64,000 nucleotides of DNA from Methylopila henanensis (GCF_042681025.1 NZ_JBHUER010000014.1:23824-87823); one strand, 5' to 3'. Positions 1 to 8,852 are shown, counted from the first letter of the stretch. Translations and numbers: made by a program. Notes: a model not told the origin generated them from the sequence alone.

Positions 1-149
1 ACATTCAGGCGGTCGTGGAGATTCCCCAGAAGCTGACGCGCCGCCAGCGCGAGCTGCTGGAGTCGTTCGCGGCCGAGTCCTCCGAGGCCAATCATCCGGA
101 ATCGAGCGGCTTCTTTTCACGGGTGAAGGAGTTTTTCGGAGGAGCGTGA
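1..149 (+). CDS. dnaJ: Chaperone DnaJ, C-terminal end (partial)
   Basis: Only the last 49 codons (reading from base 3) are in the window. The peptide begins IQAVVEIPQKLTRRQRELLE and ends in FFGGA. The segment VEIPxxLTxxQRELLE is the usual end of the DnaJ C-terminal substrate-binding domain, followed by a short variable tail ending in the common SGFFxxVKxFF pattern. DnaJ is the J-domain co-chaperone of DnaK. The J-domain and zinc centre lie outside the window. The following pmtA/FMN reductase/pyrF order fits the dnaJ neighbourhood I know from Hyphomicrobiales. Confidence 0.88.
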   Translation, partial: IQAVVEIPQKLTRRQRELLESFAAESSEANHPESSGFFSRVKEFFGGA

Positions 150-234
150 CGTCGTGGCTCTTGTCACACCGCCGCGATGTTGATCATCGTAAAGTCCGGA
201 TTGTGCGCGTCGTGTCGTAACGGAGCTTCCCTGC

Positions 235-858
235 ATGCTTGAGCCCGCAAGGCGCAACGAACGTCGGCTCGGCGCCCGCACGAAGGGCATCGATTTCGCG
301 GACGAGGCGCGCTTCCTCAAATCGTGGTTCGACAAGCCGCTCGTCACCGGCGCCGTGAGCCCCTCCGGCAAAGCGCTGGCGCGGATGATGGCGCGTTACG
401 TCGACCCGACGGAAGACGGGCTGGTCCTGGAGATCGGTCCAGGCACCGGGCCCGTCACGGAAGCGCTGATCCAGCGCGGCGTGCCGGCCGAGCGGCTGGT
501 GCTGATCGAGTTCAACTCCGAGTTCGTGCCGCTGCTGCAGAAGCGCTTCCCGGGCGCCAAGGTCGTGCAGGGCGACGCCTATTCCGCGGCCGAGACCCTT
601 GCCGGCCGGATCGACACGCCGTTGATCGCGACCGTCTCCAGCCTGCCGCTGCTGACCAAGCCCGTGCGCCAGAGGGTTGCGCTGCTCGAGCAGTGCTTCG
701 ACATGTCCCGTCCGGGCGCGCCCTTCATCCAGTTCACCTACGGCGTAGCGCCGCCGATCCCGCGCGAGGCGATCGGCCCGGTCTCGACTGTCGGCTCCCC
801 GCGCGTCTGGCTCAACCTGCCGCCGGCGCGCGTCTGGATCTACCGCCGCCCGGTCTGA
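235..858 (+). CDS. pmtA: PmtA-type phosphatidylethanolamine N-methyltransferase
   Basis: A 207-residue SAM-dependent methyltransferase. Motif I is EIGPGTGPVT near residue 66, preceded by the KxGTGAVxPS-like segment (VTGAVSPSGKALA) typical of the Sinorhizobium PmtA and rRNA-adenine-dimethylase-like group. The family methylates phosphatidylethanolamine to phosphatidylcholine at the inner face of the cytoplasmic membrane; here that role is inferred from family resemblance and from its place after dnaJ. The ATG at 235 has a GGAG 9 bases upstream. A general class I methyltransferase of other specificity remains possible. Confidence 0.8.
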   Translation: MLEPARRNERRLGARTKGIDFADEARFLKSWFDKPLVTGAVSPSGKALARMMARYVDPTEDGLVLEIGPGTGPVTEALIQRGVPAERLVLIEFNSEFVPLLQKRFPGAKVVQGDAYSAAETLAGRIDTPLIATVSSLPLLTKPVRQRVALLEQCFDMSRPGAPFIQFTYGVAPPIPREAIGPVSTVGSPRVWLNLPPARVWIYRRPV

Positions 859-961
859 GAGGCGCGGATCCGCGCCTTGAGTTGTCAGGAAATGCGCTCC
901 TGACTATCCATTCTGTACGTGGCCGCGCGGCGGCGTCGCGTTCGCCCAACGACGGAACGTC

Positions 962-1543
962 ATGGCCAGTCCGAAAATTGTCGTCGTCGCAGGCTCGATC
1001 CGTTCGGGTTCGCTCAACGAGAAGCTCGCCGCGCTTGCGGCCCGGTCGTTGCGCGACGCCGGTGCCGACGTGACCCACATCTCGCTCAGGGACTATCCGC
1101 TGCCGATCTACGACGGCGATCTGCAGAACCAGTCGGGCGTCCCCGACGCGGCGAAGCGGCTGGTGGATCTTTTCGTCGCGCAGCAGGGGGCCTTCGTCGC
1201 GAGCCCCGAATACAATTCGAGCTTCCCGCCGCTTCTGAAGAACACGTTCGACTGGATGTCGCGGGTGAACATCGAGGGGCGGCCGCCGCTGCCGGCCTTC
1301 AAGACCAAGGCCTTCGCGCTCGGCGCGGTGTCGGGCGGCGCCATGGGCGGCTATCGCGGCCTGACCCAGCTCCGCGCGATGATGGAGCTCGGCCTCGGCG
1401 CCCTGGTGCTTCCGGAAATGGCGGCGGTCGCCGGCGGCGCCGACGCGTTCACGCCCGAGGGCGGCCTCGCCAACGCGCGCACGGCCGATTTTCTGGAGGC
1501 GCTGGTGCGCCGCCTCGTGGCGCAGTCGGGGCTGCTGGCGTGA
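962..1543 (+). CDS. NADPH-dependent FMN reductase family protein
   Basis: A 193-residue flavodoxin-fold protein. The FMN phosphate loop is GSIRSGSLNEKLA near the N-terminus, and the family signature SPEYNSSFPPLLKN lies near residue 81. Members reduce FMN, quinones or azo compounds with NAD(P)H as cytosolic dimers; the substrate here is not evident. The stop overlaps the GTG start of pyrF by 4 bases, so the two are probably co-transcribed. Confidence 0.85.
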   Translation: MASPKIVVVAGSIRSGSLNEKLAALAARSLRDAGADVTHISLRDYPLPIYDGDLQNQSGVPDAAKRLVDLFVAQQGAFVASPEYNSSFPPLLKNTFDWMSRVNIEGRPPLPAFKTKAFALGAVSGGAMGGYRGLTQLRAMMELGLGALVLPEMAAVAGGADAFTPEGGLANARTADFLEALVRRLVAQSGLLA

Positions 1544-2238
1544 CGCAGGACGACGCGCGCGACCGCCTCATCGTCGGGCTTGATCTTGCGACCGTCGAGG
1601 AGGCCGAGGCCATGGTCGCCCGGCTCGGCGACGCCGTGACTTTCTATAAGGTGGGCTTCGAGCTTGCGCTGGCCGGCGGCCTCGTGCTCGCCGAGCGCCT
1701 GGCGGGCTCCGGCAAGAAGGTGTTCGTCGACCTGAAGCTGCACGACATCGGCGCGACGGTCGAGAAGGCGACGCGGCAGGTCGCGAAGTTGGGTGCGACC
1801 TATCTGACGGTGCACGCCTACCCGCAGACGCTGAAGGCGGCGGCGGAAGGGCGCGGCGCGAGCGGCCTCAAGGTGCTGGGCGTGACCGTGCTTACCTCCT
1901 GGGACGCGGACGACGTCAGGGAGGCGGGCTTCAGCGAATCGCCTGAGCAGCTTGTGGCGCGCCGCGCGCGCCAGGCGCGCGAGGCCGGCGTCGACGGCGT
2001 GATCTGCGCGCCGACGGACCTTCCGGTGATCCGTTCGGTCGCGCCGCGCCCGTTCCACGCGGTGACGCCGGGCGTGCGCCCCGCGGGATCGGCGATCGGC
2101 GACCAGAAGCGCGTCGCGACGCCGGCGGACGCGATCCGCAACGGCGCCGACCGGCTGGTGGTGGCGCGTCCGATCCTGTCGGCGCCCGACCCCCGAGCCG
2201 CCGCCGAGGCGATCGTCGCCGAGATCGCGGCGGCCTGA
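1540..2238 (+). CDS. pyrF: Orotidine 5'-phosphate decarboxylase
   Basis: This 232-residue TIM-barrel enzyme decarboxylates OMP to UMP, the last step of de novo UMP synthesis. The catalytic DxKxxD array is visible as VDLKLHDIG, with LIVGLDLAT at the N-terminus, TVHAYP in the middle and TPGVRP near the C-terminal phosphate site. The start is taken as the GTG at 1540, which overlaps the preceding stop (GTGA); this places the conserved GLDLAT segment about 12 residues in, as in homologues. Length matches the family. Confidence 0.94.
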   Translation: MTQDDARDRLIVGLDLATVEEAEAMVARLGDAVTFYKVGFELALAGGLVLAERLAGSGKKVFVDLKLHDIGATVEKATRQVAKLGATYLTVHAYPQTLKAAAEGRGASGLKVLGVTVLTSWDADDVREAGFSESPEQLVARRARQAREAGVDGVICAPTDLPVIRSVAPRPFHAVTPGVRPAGSAIGDQKRVATPADAIRNGADRLVVARPILSAPDPRAAAEAIVAEIAAA

Positions 2239-2419
2239 CGCGACTGGACACCGACCGAGCAGCTCCGCCAATGGTGCCGGCCCGCGGGCGGTCGTCGGCG
2301 ATCGACGTTAATGCTCGTTAAACGAATGCCTTGCGCCTTCCGTCCAGTTCGCGCAGTTAGGTGGGACGCTTGCGCGTTTTCACGTAGTTAATGCGCTCGG
2401 GCGAAGCGTGGGGACGCTT

Positions 2420-3040
2420 ATGACGCCATTGGCAGGCACGGGGCACAGCGTCTTCGTCGTCGACGACGACGAAACCATTCGCGACGTGTTGTCCGCGGTG
2501 TTCAGGGCCGACGGTTACGCCGTCGAGGAGTTCGGGGACGGGGCCGCCTTCCTGTCGCGCGCGACGGTCGAAACGCCGTCCTGCCTGCTTCTCGACGTCA
2601 TGATGCCCGTCGTCTCGGGCCTCGATGTGCTCAAGACGCTGAACCAGCGCGGCTACGGCGCGCCGGTGATCATGATCTCGGGATCGGCCGACATTCCCAT
2701 GGCGGTCGACGCGATCCGGCACGGGGCGCTGGACTTCATCGAGAAGCCGTTCGATCCCGCCACCATCGTGCGCCGGGTCAACGAGGCGCTCGCGGGCGCG
2801 GCGGCGCGGGCCGAGGCGCGACACGACGGCGTCGCCGCGGGCTTCTCGGGGAGCTCCGCGCTGACCCCGCGCGAGAAGGAGGTGCTCTCCCTCATCGCCG
2901 GCGGCCAGTCCAACAAGGAGGCCGGTCGGGCGCTCGGCATCAGTCCGCGCACCATCGAGGTGCACAGGGCGCGCATCATGGAGAAGATCGGCGCCAAGAA
3001 CGCCGCCGACCTCGTCCGCATCGTGATGACCGCCGGTTAA
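2420..3040 (+). CDS. FixJ-family two-component response regulator
   Basis: A 206-residue protein with an N-terminal receiver domain (acidic DDD at residues 15-17, phospho-acceptor Asp near 59 in LLLDVMMP, Lys in FIEKPFDP) and a C-terminal LuxR-type helix-turn-helix (LTPREKEVLSLIAGG, then SPRTIEVHRARIMEKIGA). No histidine kinase is nearby, so the signal is unknown. I chose ATG 2420 over GTG 2408 because GGGGA sits 5-6 bases upstream. The 180 bases before it hold no gene. The stop overlaps the next ATG (TAATG), implying translational coupling to the FMN-binding protein. Confidence 0.9.
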   Translation: MTPLAGTGHSVFVVDDDETIRDVLSAVFRADGYAVEEFGDGAAFLSRATVETPSCLLLDVMMPVVSGLDVLKTLNQRGYGAPVIMISGSADIPMAVDAIRHGALDFIEKPFDPATIVRRVNEALAGAAARAEARHDGVAAGFSGSSALTPREKEVLSLIAGGQSNKEAGRALGISPRTIEVHRARIMEKIGAKNAADLVRIVMTAG

Positions 3041-3655
3041 TGTCAGCCAATATTGTCGAAACGATCGAGCAACTCGAGGCGATCTACGGCGCGCCCGCCG
3101 AGTCGTCGCTCGTCAAGCAGGTCCCGCGGCTCACGGCCGAGTATCGCGCCATCATCGAGGCCTCGCCCTTCGCCGCGCTCGCGACCTCGGGACTGGAAGG
3201 GCTGGACTGCTCGCCGCGCGGCGACGGCCGCGGCTTCGTCAGGATCGCCGACGACCGGACGCTGATCCTGCCGGACCGGAAGGGCAACAACCGCATCGAC
3301 TCGCTGCGCAACGTCCTCCGCGACCCGCGCGTGGCGCTGCTGTTCCTCGTCCCCGGCGCCGGCGTGACGCTGCGCGTCAACGGGCGGGCGGAGATCTCGG
3401 TCGACGCCGATCTTCTGGCCTCCTTCGCCGTCGACGGCGCCGCGCCGCGCACGGCGCTCGTCATCTCCGTCGAGGCGGTCTACTTCCAGTGCGCGCGGGC
3501 CGTCATCCGGTCGAAGCTGTGGGACCCCGCCGGATTCTTGGCGCCNNNNNNNNNNNNNNNNNNNNNNNNNNNNNNNNNNNNNNNNNNNNNNNNNNNTTGA
3601 CGGCGAGGCCTATGACCAAGAATGGCCCGCGAAGGCCGCGAAGACCCTGTGGTGA
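3040..3655 (+). CDS. Pyridoxamine 5'-phosphate oxidase-like FMN-binding protein (broken by assembly gap)
   Basis: The N-terminal 168 residues before the gap match the FMN-binding split-barrel proteins of the MSMEG_1061 type: IEASPFAALATSG, DCSPRGDGRGFVRI and RKGNNRIDSLRNVLRDPRV. Bases 3546-3596 are N. Directly after them the frame used before the gap meets a stop at 3598-3600. The next frame instead reads DGEAYDQEW...AKTLW and stops at 3655, which resembles the conserved family tail (DGxxYDxxxPxxxxxTLY). The true gene therefore probably ends at 3655, and the 51 Ns are not the true gap length. Substrate unknown; it may reduce or bind a flavin or cofactor F420. Confidence 0.8.
3546..3596. other. 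Assembly gap (51 Ns)
   Basis: A run of 51 undetermined bases inside the FMN-binding protein gene. The coding frame before and after differs, so the real gap length is not 51 modulo 3 (for example 50 or 53). Confidence 0.99.
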
Positions 3656-3661
3656 CCGCCC

Positions 3662-4822
3662 TCAGGGCTTGACCACGAGGAAGCAGAACGTCGCGAACAG
3701 CACCAGGTGGATCATGCCGTAGAGGATGTTCGTGCGGCCGGTGCCGAAGGTGAGCAGCGCGACGCCGAAGGTGACGAGCAGGAGCACGGTGTCCTTCGAA
3801 TCGAGCCCGAGCTCCAGCGGCGCGCCGAAGACGATCGAGAGCGTGGCGATCGCCGGGATGGTCAGGCCGATGGTGGCGCAGGCCGATCCGAGCGCGAGGT
3901 TGACGCTCTTCTGCAGCTTGTTGGCGCGGGCGGCGCGGACCGCCGCGCTGAACTCCGGCAGCAGGATCAGGAACGCGACGATGACGCCGGCGACCGCCGC
4001 CGGCGCGCCCGCGGCCTGAAGGCCGACGTCGACGGTCGCGGTGAAGGTCTTGGCCAGAAGGATCACCACCGCGAGCGCCGCGATGAGGAAGCCGAACGAG
4101 ATCAGCGTCGCGCGGTTGCTCGGCTTGTGCGCCTTGTCGGCGGCCTCGTCGCCCTCGATCACGACGGCGAAATACTCGCGGTTGCGGACCGTCTGCGTGT
4201 AGAGGAAGGCGAGGTAGATCGCGAGAGTCGCGGCGCCTGCGAAGCCCAGCTGCGCCGGGGAATAGGCGCCGCCCGGCGCGGCCTCGGTGTGGTTCGGCAG
4301 CACCAGCGAGAGCGCGCAGAGCGGGATGAGCACCGCGAGATAGGCGTTGGCGCCGGTGACCCGGAAGCTCTGCTCCCGGTGGCGAAGGCCTCCGAGCAGG
4401 ATGCAGACGCCGACGAGACCGTTGCCGACGATCATCACCACCGCGAGGATCGTGTCGCGCGCCAGCGCTGGGTTGGCGTCCTCGCCGAGCATCGCCGAGG
4501 CGAGCAGCGCCACCTCCATCACCGTCACCGCCATCGCGAGCACGAGGGTGCCGAACGGCTCGCCGGTGCGGTGGGCGATGAGCTCGGCGTGGTAGACCGC
4601 GGCGAACACCGCGCCGAACAGGACCGGCACCAGCGCGATGGATACGCCGAGGCTGAGCGCCGAGCCGTCATAGCCGCCGTCCAGTCCCGTGAGCTTCAGC
4701 ACCGCGACGAAGGCGAGGCCCAACAGCGGCAGGCCCCAGGCGCTGACCGGCGTCGCCGGATCGGACGTCGGAAGACCGGTTCCATGCGGGGCGGTCGGCA
4801 CGGCGTCTTCGGCGGTCGTCAT
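3662..4822 (-). CDS. chaA: Calcium:proton antiporter (ChaA/CAX family)
   Basis: A 386-residue integral membrane protein with the two-fold repeat of cation/Ca2+ exchangers and about eleven hydrophobic segments. The second repeat carries LLPEFSAAVRAARANKLQ and NLALGSACATIGLTIPA, which correspond to the ChaA/y4hA cation-site helices. A hydrophilic loop around GDEAADKAHKPSN separates the halves. It probably exports Ca2+ or Na+ in exchange for protons at the inner membrane. It is convergent with the preceding gene and divergent from metW. Confidence 0.88.
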   Translation of the reverse strand: MTTAEDAVPTAPHGTGLPTSDPATPVSAWGLPLLGLAFVAVLKLTGLDGGYDGSALSLGVSIALVPVLFGAVFAAVYHAELIAHRTGEPFGTLVLAMAVTVMEVALLASAMLGEDANPALARDTILAVVMIVGNGLVGVCILLGGLRHREQSFRVTGANAYLAVLIPLCALSLVLPNHTEAAPGGAYSPAQLGFAGAATLAIYLAFLYTQTVRNREYFAVVIEGDEAADKAHKPSNRATLISFGFLIAALAVVILLAKTFTATVDVGLQAAGAPAAVAGVIVAFLILLPEFSAAVRAARANKLQKSVNLALGSACATIGLTIPAIATLSIVFGAPLELGLDSKDTVLLLVTFGVALLTFGTGRTNILYGMIHLVLFATFCFLVVKP

Positions 4823-4975
4823 TCAGCGAGGCTCCTTGGGTCGTCCGACATGTGAGAGCCGCCGGCGCGGGGGCTGCGTCGGCGGTCTATGCGGTTTGCG
4901 CAGGATCGATTATCCACACGGGGTTTAGAACACAGGCCGGCGGCGTCCAGTCTTTCCCGTCGCGTCGCCGTGAAC

Positions 4976-5638
4976 ATGAGCGTGATGACCCTCGCAACGA
5001 CCGATCCCATCGTCGCCCCGGAGACGCTCTCGGTCGCTCCGCGGCCGGATCATCTGCTGGTGGCGGAAATGGTCGCGCCGGGCTCGCGCGTGCTCGACGT
5101 CGGCTGCGGCGACGGGGCGCTGCTGAGGCTGCTGATCGAACGACGCGGCGTCGACGGCCGCGGCATCGAGCTGTCGCAGTCCGGGGTCAACGCCTGCGTG
5201 TCCCACGGCCTGTCGGTGATCCAGGGCGACGCCGACGCGGACCTCGGCTACTACCCCGACGACGCCTTCGACTACGTCGTGCTGTCGCAGACGCTGCAGG
5301 CGACGCGGCGGCCAAAGGCGGTGGTGGAGGATCTGCTGCGCATCGGCCGGCGGGCGATCGTCTCGTTCCCGAACTTCGGCCACTGGCGCACGCGCTCGCA
5401 GTTCTTCCTCCGCGGGCGGATGCCGCAGAACGCCAATCTGCCGGAGACCTGGTTCGACACGCCGAACATCCACCTCTGCACCATCCGCGACTTCGTCGAT
5501 CTGGTGGAGCTTCTGGGCGCGCGCATCGAGCGCGCGGTGGCGCTCGACGCCACCGGCCGTCCCGTCCGCGTCAACGCGCCGTGGTGGGTGTGGAACCTGT
5601 TCGGCGCGCAGGGCGTGTTCCTGCTCAGCCGCGGCTGA
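4976..5638 (+). CDS. metW: Methionine biosynthesis protein MetW
   Basis: A 220-residue class I methyltransferase-fold protein. The family pattern is RPDHLLVAEMVAPGSRVLDVGCGDG followed by SFPNFGHWRTRSQFFLRGRMP and PWWVWNLF, all diagnostic of MetW. MetW works with homoserine O-acetyltransferase (MetX) in methionine synthesis in many alphaproteobacteria; its exact role is not settled. The usual upstream metX is absent: the upstream neighbour is the divergent chaA. The ATG at 4976 was chosen because upstream in-frame codons give a non-conserved extension; ATG 4985 is also possible. Confidence 0.88.
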   Translation: MSVMTLATTDPIVAPETLSVAPRPDHLLVAEMVAPGSRVLDVGCGDGALLRLLIERRGVDGRGIELSQSGVNACVSHGLSVIQGDADADLGYYPDDAFDYVVLSQTLQATRRPKAVVEDLLRIGRRAIVSFPNFGHWRTRSQFFLRGRMPQNANLPETWFDTPNIHLCTIRDFVDLVELLGARIERAVALDATGRPVRVNAPWWVWNLFGAQGVFLLSRG

Positions 5639-5648
5639 CGTCTCGCGG

Positions 5649-6395
5649 TCAGCCGCCCGGCGCCGGCGCGGGCACGCCGGCCGGCGCGGGATTCAGCGCC
5701 GGCGACCGCACGACCCGCCGGGTCGAGCGCGCCGGCAGCGGGCGCATCACCTGCTTCGTCGCTTCCACGATGTGGACGCCTGCGAACGGCGACCACAGCC
5801 GCGCCCCGATCCGTTCGAAGGCGAAGGCGGAGCGCAGCATCAGCCCGCGCTCGACCGGCCACATGAACAGCGCCTCCTCCCAGCCTTCGGGCGTGAACAG
5901 GGCCTCGCGCAGCAGGTCGGTGAGCTGGCTGCGGCTGAAGGGGCGGCCGTGGCCGAACGGCGTCGTGTCGGTCTGCGCCCAGGCGCCGCGCCGGTTCGGC
6001 GCGACCACGATGAGCCGGCCGCCGGGCGCGAGGCAGCGCCAGGCCTCGCGCAGCACCTCGCCCGCGGCGTCGCTGGTCTCGAGCGCGTGCACCGCCACGA
6101 CGCGGTCGACGGTCGCGTCCGGCAGCGGCCACATGTCGGCCTCCACCAGCGCCGAGCCGTTCGGGCCGGCCTCCGGCCAGGCGATCACGCCCTGATGCGC
6201 CGGCGAGAACGACAGCAGCCGCTCCGCCTCGCTCCGGAACACGCCGAGATAGGGGCTGGCGTAGCCGACGCCGAGCACGCGCAGGCCGTTCACGGACGGC
6301 CAGCGCGCGCGCAGTTTGGCCCGCAGGATGCGCCGGGCGATCTCGCCGAGCGGCCGGGCGTAGAAATCGCGAAGGTCGACGACGTCGAGCGGCAT
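5649..6395 (-). CDS. SAM-dependent methyltransferase, unknown substrate
   Basis: A 248-residue protein with a degenerate motif I (LRVLGVGYASPYL), an acidic motif II (ALVEADMWPLP), and a clear post-I region (VVAVHALETSD, WRCLAPGGRLIVVAPNR). A long C-terminal tail rich in Ala and Pro (PAPAGVPAPAPGG) is probably disordered. It is convergent with metW and divergent from gloB. I recall this methyltransferase/gloB adjacency from other Hyphomicrobiales, but no substrate is known to me. Confidence 0.8.
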   Translation of the reverse strand: MPLDVVDLRDFYARPLGEIARRILRAKLRARWPSVNGLRVLGVGYASPYLGVFRSEAERLLSFSPAHQGVIAWPEAGPNGSALVEADMWPLPDATVDRVVAVHALETSDAAGEVLREAWRCLAPGGRLIVVAPNRRGAWAQTDTTPFGHGRPFSRSQLTDLLREALFTPEGWEEALFMWPVERGLMLRSAFAFERIGARLWSPFAGVHIVEATKQVMRPLPARSTRRVVRSPALNPAPAGVPAPAPGG

Positions 6396-6498
6396 GCTGC
6401 TTATGTAGCGGTCTGGTCGCCCGCTGGCGACTCACGAGACCGCCGCCTTGACCTGCCGGGCGCAGACCCCAGTCTAGGCGGCGAACGCTGGAGACCGC

Positions 6499-7266
6499 AT
6501 GCCCGCCGACATCGTCCTCATTCCCTGCCTGTCCGACAATTACGCCGTGCTGCTCGCCGACGAGGAGAGCGGAACGGTCGCGCTGGTCGACGCCCCGGAG
6601 GCCGAGCCGATCCTGGCCGCGCTCGACGCGCGCGGCTGGACGCTGACCCACGTGCTGATCACCCACAAGCACCCGGACCATATTAACGGGCTGCCCGGGC
6701 TGAAGCGGCGCTTCGCGCCGACGGTGTTCGGCCCCGCGGCGGAGGCCGCCGCGATCCCGGGGCTCGACGTCACGCTCAGTGAGGGCGACGTGGCCGAGGT
6801 CGGGCCATGGTCGTTCGAGGTGATCGCGACCCCCGGACACACCAAGGGCCACATCGTCTATCACGAGCCGACCGAACGCTGGCTGTTCGCCGGCGACACG
6901 CTGTTCGTGATGGGCTGCGGCCGGCTGTTCGAGGACATGCCGCAGGCGATGTGGCGCTCGCTTTCCAAGCTCGCGGCGCTTCCGAACGAGACGCGGGTCT
7001 GGTGCGGCCACGAGTACACGCTCTCGAACGCGCGCTTCTGCGCTGGTGTCCTGCCGGACGATCCGGCGATCGGCGAACGGCTCAAGCGGGTCGAGGCCGA
7101 TCGCGCGGCGGGGCGGGCGACCGTCCCCTCCACGATCGGCGCCGAGAAGGCGACCAACGTCTTTCTCCGCGCCGCCGAGAGCAAGGTGGCGGCGGCGGTC
7201 GGGCTCGAGGGCGACGACCCGGCCGCGACCTTCGCGGAGCTCCGTGAGCGGAAGAACCGCGGATGA
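6499..7266 (+). CDS. gloB: Hydroxyacylglutathione hydrolase (glyoxalase II)
   Basis: A 255-residue metallo-beta-lactamase-fold enzyme that hydrolyses S-lactoylglutathione to lactate and glutathione, the second step of methylglyoxal detoxification. The binuclear metal motif THKHPDH is at residues 55-61; further ligands are in TPGHTKGH and FAGDTLF; the glutathione-binding C-terminal region has WCGHEYTLSNARF and a KxTNVFLR-type segment. Length is normal for GloB. The stop overlaps the next start by 4 bases. Confidence 0.93.
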   Translation: MPADIVLIPCLSDNYAVLLADEESGTVALVDAPEAEPILAALDARGWTLTHVLITHKHPDHINGLPGLKRRFAPTVFGPAAEAAAIPGLDVTLSEGDVAEVGPWSFEVIATPGHTKGHIVYHEPTERWLFAGDTLFVMGCGRLFEDMPQAMWRSLSKLAALPNETRVWCGHEYTLSNARFCAGVLPDDPAIGERLKRVEADRAAGRATVPSTIGAEKATNVFLRAAESKVAAAVGLEGDDPAATFAELRERKNRG

Positions 7267-7712
7267 GCGGCGGGCCCGGATCATCCGCCGCGGAGATCAT
7301 CCGCGAGCTTGGCCTGCAGCCCCACCCCGAGGGCGGCCATTTCCGCGAGACATTCCGCGATCCGGCGACGGACGCCGCGGGCCGGTCGCGTTCGACCGCG
7401 ATCTATTTCCTGCTCGCGGCCGGCGAGGCGTCGCACTGGCACCGCGTCGACGCGGTCGAGGTCTGGCACCACTACGCCGGAGCGCCGCTGGAGCTGTCGC
7501 TGTCGGCGGACGGCCGGACGGTGGACACCCATCGGCTCGGGCCGGATTTCGCGGCAGGCGACGCGCCGCAGGTCGTCGTGCCGACGGGCTGGTGGCAGGC
7601 CGCGCGATCGCTCGGGGACTGGACGCTGGTCGGCTGCACCGTCGCGCCGGGCTTCGATTTCGTGGGCTTCGAGCTCGCGCCGCCGGACTGGGCGCCCTCA
7701 GCCCGGCCTTGA
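7263..7712 (+). CDS. DUF985 cupin protein
   Basis: A 149-residue single-domain cupin. The DUF985 signature is visible: LQPHPEGGHFRETFRD, then TAIYFLLAAGEASHWHRVD, EVWHHYAGAPLEL and VPTGWWQAA. The His residues in HWHRVD and EVWHHY are probable metal or ligand contacts. Function of the family is not established. It is translationally coupled to gloB and overlaps the convergent transporter gene by 15 bases at its 3' end. Confidence 0.87.
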   Translation: MSGGPGSSAAEIIRELGLQPHPEGGHFRETFRDPATDAAGRSRSTAIYFLLAAGEASHWHRVDAVEVWHHYAGAPLELSLSADGRTVDTHRLGPDFAAGDAPQVVVPTGWWQAARSLGDWTLVGCTVAPGFDFVGFELAPPDWAPSARP

Positions 7713-8600
7713 GTCCTCCACAGACGGCGTATCGCCGGCGCGCCGCCGTCCGCCGAAGGTCGCGACCAGCGCGCCGCCGACGATGAGCGCGCAGGCGAGG
7801 CCGAGCGCAGGCGTCGCCTCGGCGTAGCCGGTCGCGACCAGCAGCAGCGTCGACAGCGCCGGCGCGGCGTAGGCCGCGACGCCGAGCAGCCGCACGTCGC
7901 CACGCTTCATGCCGACGTCCCAGAGGTAGAACGCCGCGCCGACCGGTCCGAGACCTAGCGCGACCACGCCGCCCCATTCGGCGGCGCCCGCGGGCCAGAC
8001 CGCCGGTTCGAGCGCGAGGTGGCAGAGCGCGGCGAGCGCCGCCGTGCCGAGGCAGAAGCCCGCCACCGCTTCGGTCGGCACGGCGTGGAACAGCCGCGAG
8101 CTCACCGAATACGCCGCCCAGATGACCGCGCAGGCGACGGCGGAGGCGTATCCCGGCAGATGGGCCGCCTCGAAGCCGAGGCCGCCCGAGCGCGCGGCGA
8201 TCAGCGTCGCCGCTCCGGCGAGCCCGAGCGCTGCGCCGACCACGTGGCGCACGGTCAGCCCGCCGCCGGGCAGCAGCGCCGAGAACAGCACGATCAGCAG
8301 CGGCCAGAGATAGGCGACCAGGCTCGCCTCCGCCGGAGGGCTGAGCTTGAGGGCGGTGAAGTAGAAGAAGTGGAAGCCGAACAGGCCGCCGACGCCGTGC
8401 AGCCACACGGACCACGGTTGCCGGAGGGCCGCGAGGCCGCCGGGCCGGAGCGCCGCGACAGCGAGCCCGAGCAGGCCGCCGATCGCGAAGGTGAGGGCGG
8501 TCAGCAGGAATGGCGGCGTCGCGCCGGTCGCCGCGGTGAACAGCGCGAGCGTCGCCCAGAGCAGGATCGCCCCGCCGCCGGTCAGGGTTGCGCGGTTCAT
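7698..8600 (-). CDS. EamA/DMT family transporter
   Basis: A 300-residue, ten-helix drug/metabolite transporter: two EamA halves of about five hydrophobic segments each, starting GGAILLWATLALFTA. The second half has the GLGPVGAAFYLWDVGMKRGD segment that resembles YddG-type aromatic amino-acid exporters. It probably exports a small metabolite across the inner membrane. Its 3' end overlaps the convergent DUF985 gene by 15 bases. Confidence 0.86.
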   Translation of the reverse strand: MNRATLTGGGAILLWATLALFTAATGATPPFLLTALTFAIGGLLGLAVAALRPGGLAALRQPWSVWLHGVGGLFGFHFFYFTALKLSPPAEASLVAYLWPLLIVLFSALLPGGGLTVRHVVGAALGLAGAATLIAARSGGLGFEAAHLPGYASAVACAVIWAAYSVSSRLFHAVPTEAVAGFCLGTAALAALCHLALEPAVWPAGAAEWGGVVALGLGPVGAAFYLWDVGMKRGDVRLLGVAAYAAPALSTLLLVATGYAEATPALGLACALIVGGALVATFGGRRRAGDTPSVEDSRPG

Positions 8601-8702
8601 GGACGGAACGGCGCTGCGGCGCGCATGGGGACGAAGCCTCTCGTCGGTGTCGGCGAGGGCGGTGTAGCGCGGCTTCGCGGGCCGGTTAAGCCTTCAGTCG
8701 CA

Positions 8703-8852
8703 TCAGACCGCGCGGCGTCCGGTCACGAGCCGATAGATCAGGATGGCCGCCGCGGCGAGCAGGAGCAGGTGGATCAGCGCGCCGCTGACCTTGAACACGA
8801 TGAAGCTCAGCGCCCAGACGATCACCAGGATCGCGATCAAAGCCCACGGCAT
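8703..8852 (-). CDS. Small membrane protein, Lmo0937/DUF5670-like
   Basis: A 49-residue protein made almost entirely of two hydrophobic segments: MPWALIAILVIVWALSFIVF, then LIHLLLLAAAAILIYRL, ending in positively charged GRRAV. This size and WALxFxVFKVSGxLIHLLLVxAxxxLIYRL pattern match the Lmo0937 family of tiny membrane proteins. Function unknown. The same frame extends upstream with an unconserved Arg-rich stretch, so the internal ATG at 8852 is preferred. Confidence 0.8.
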   Translation of the reverse strand: MPWALIAILVIVWALSFIVFKVSGALIHLLLLAAAAILIYRLVTGRRAV

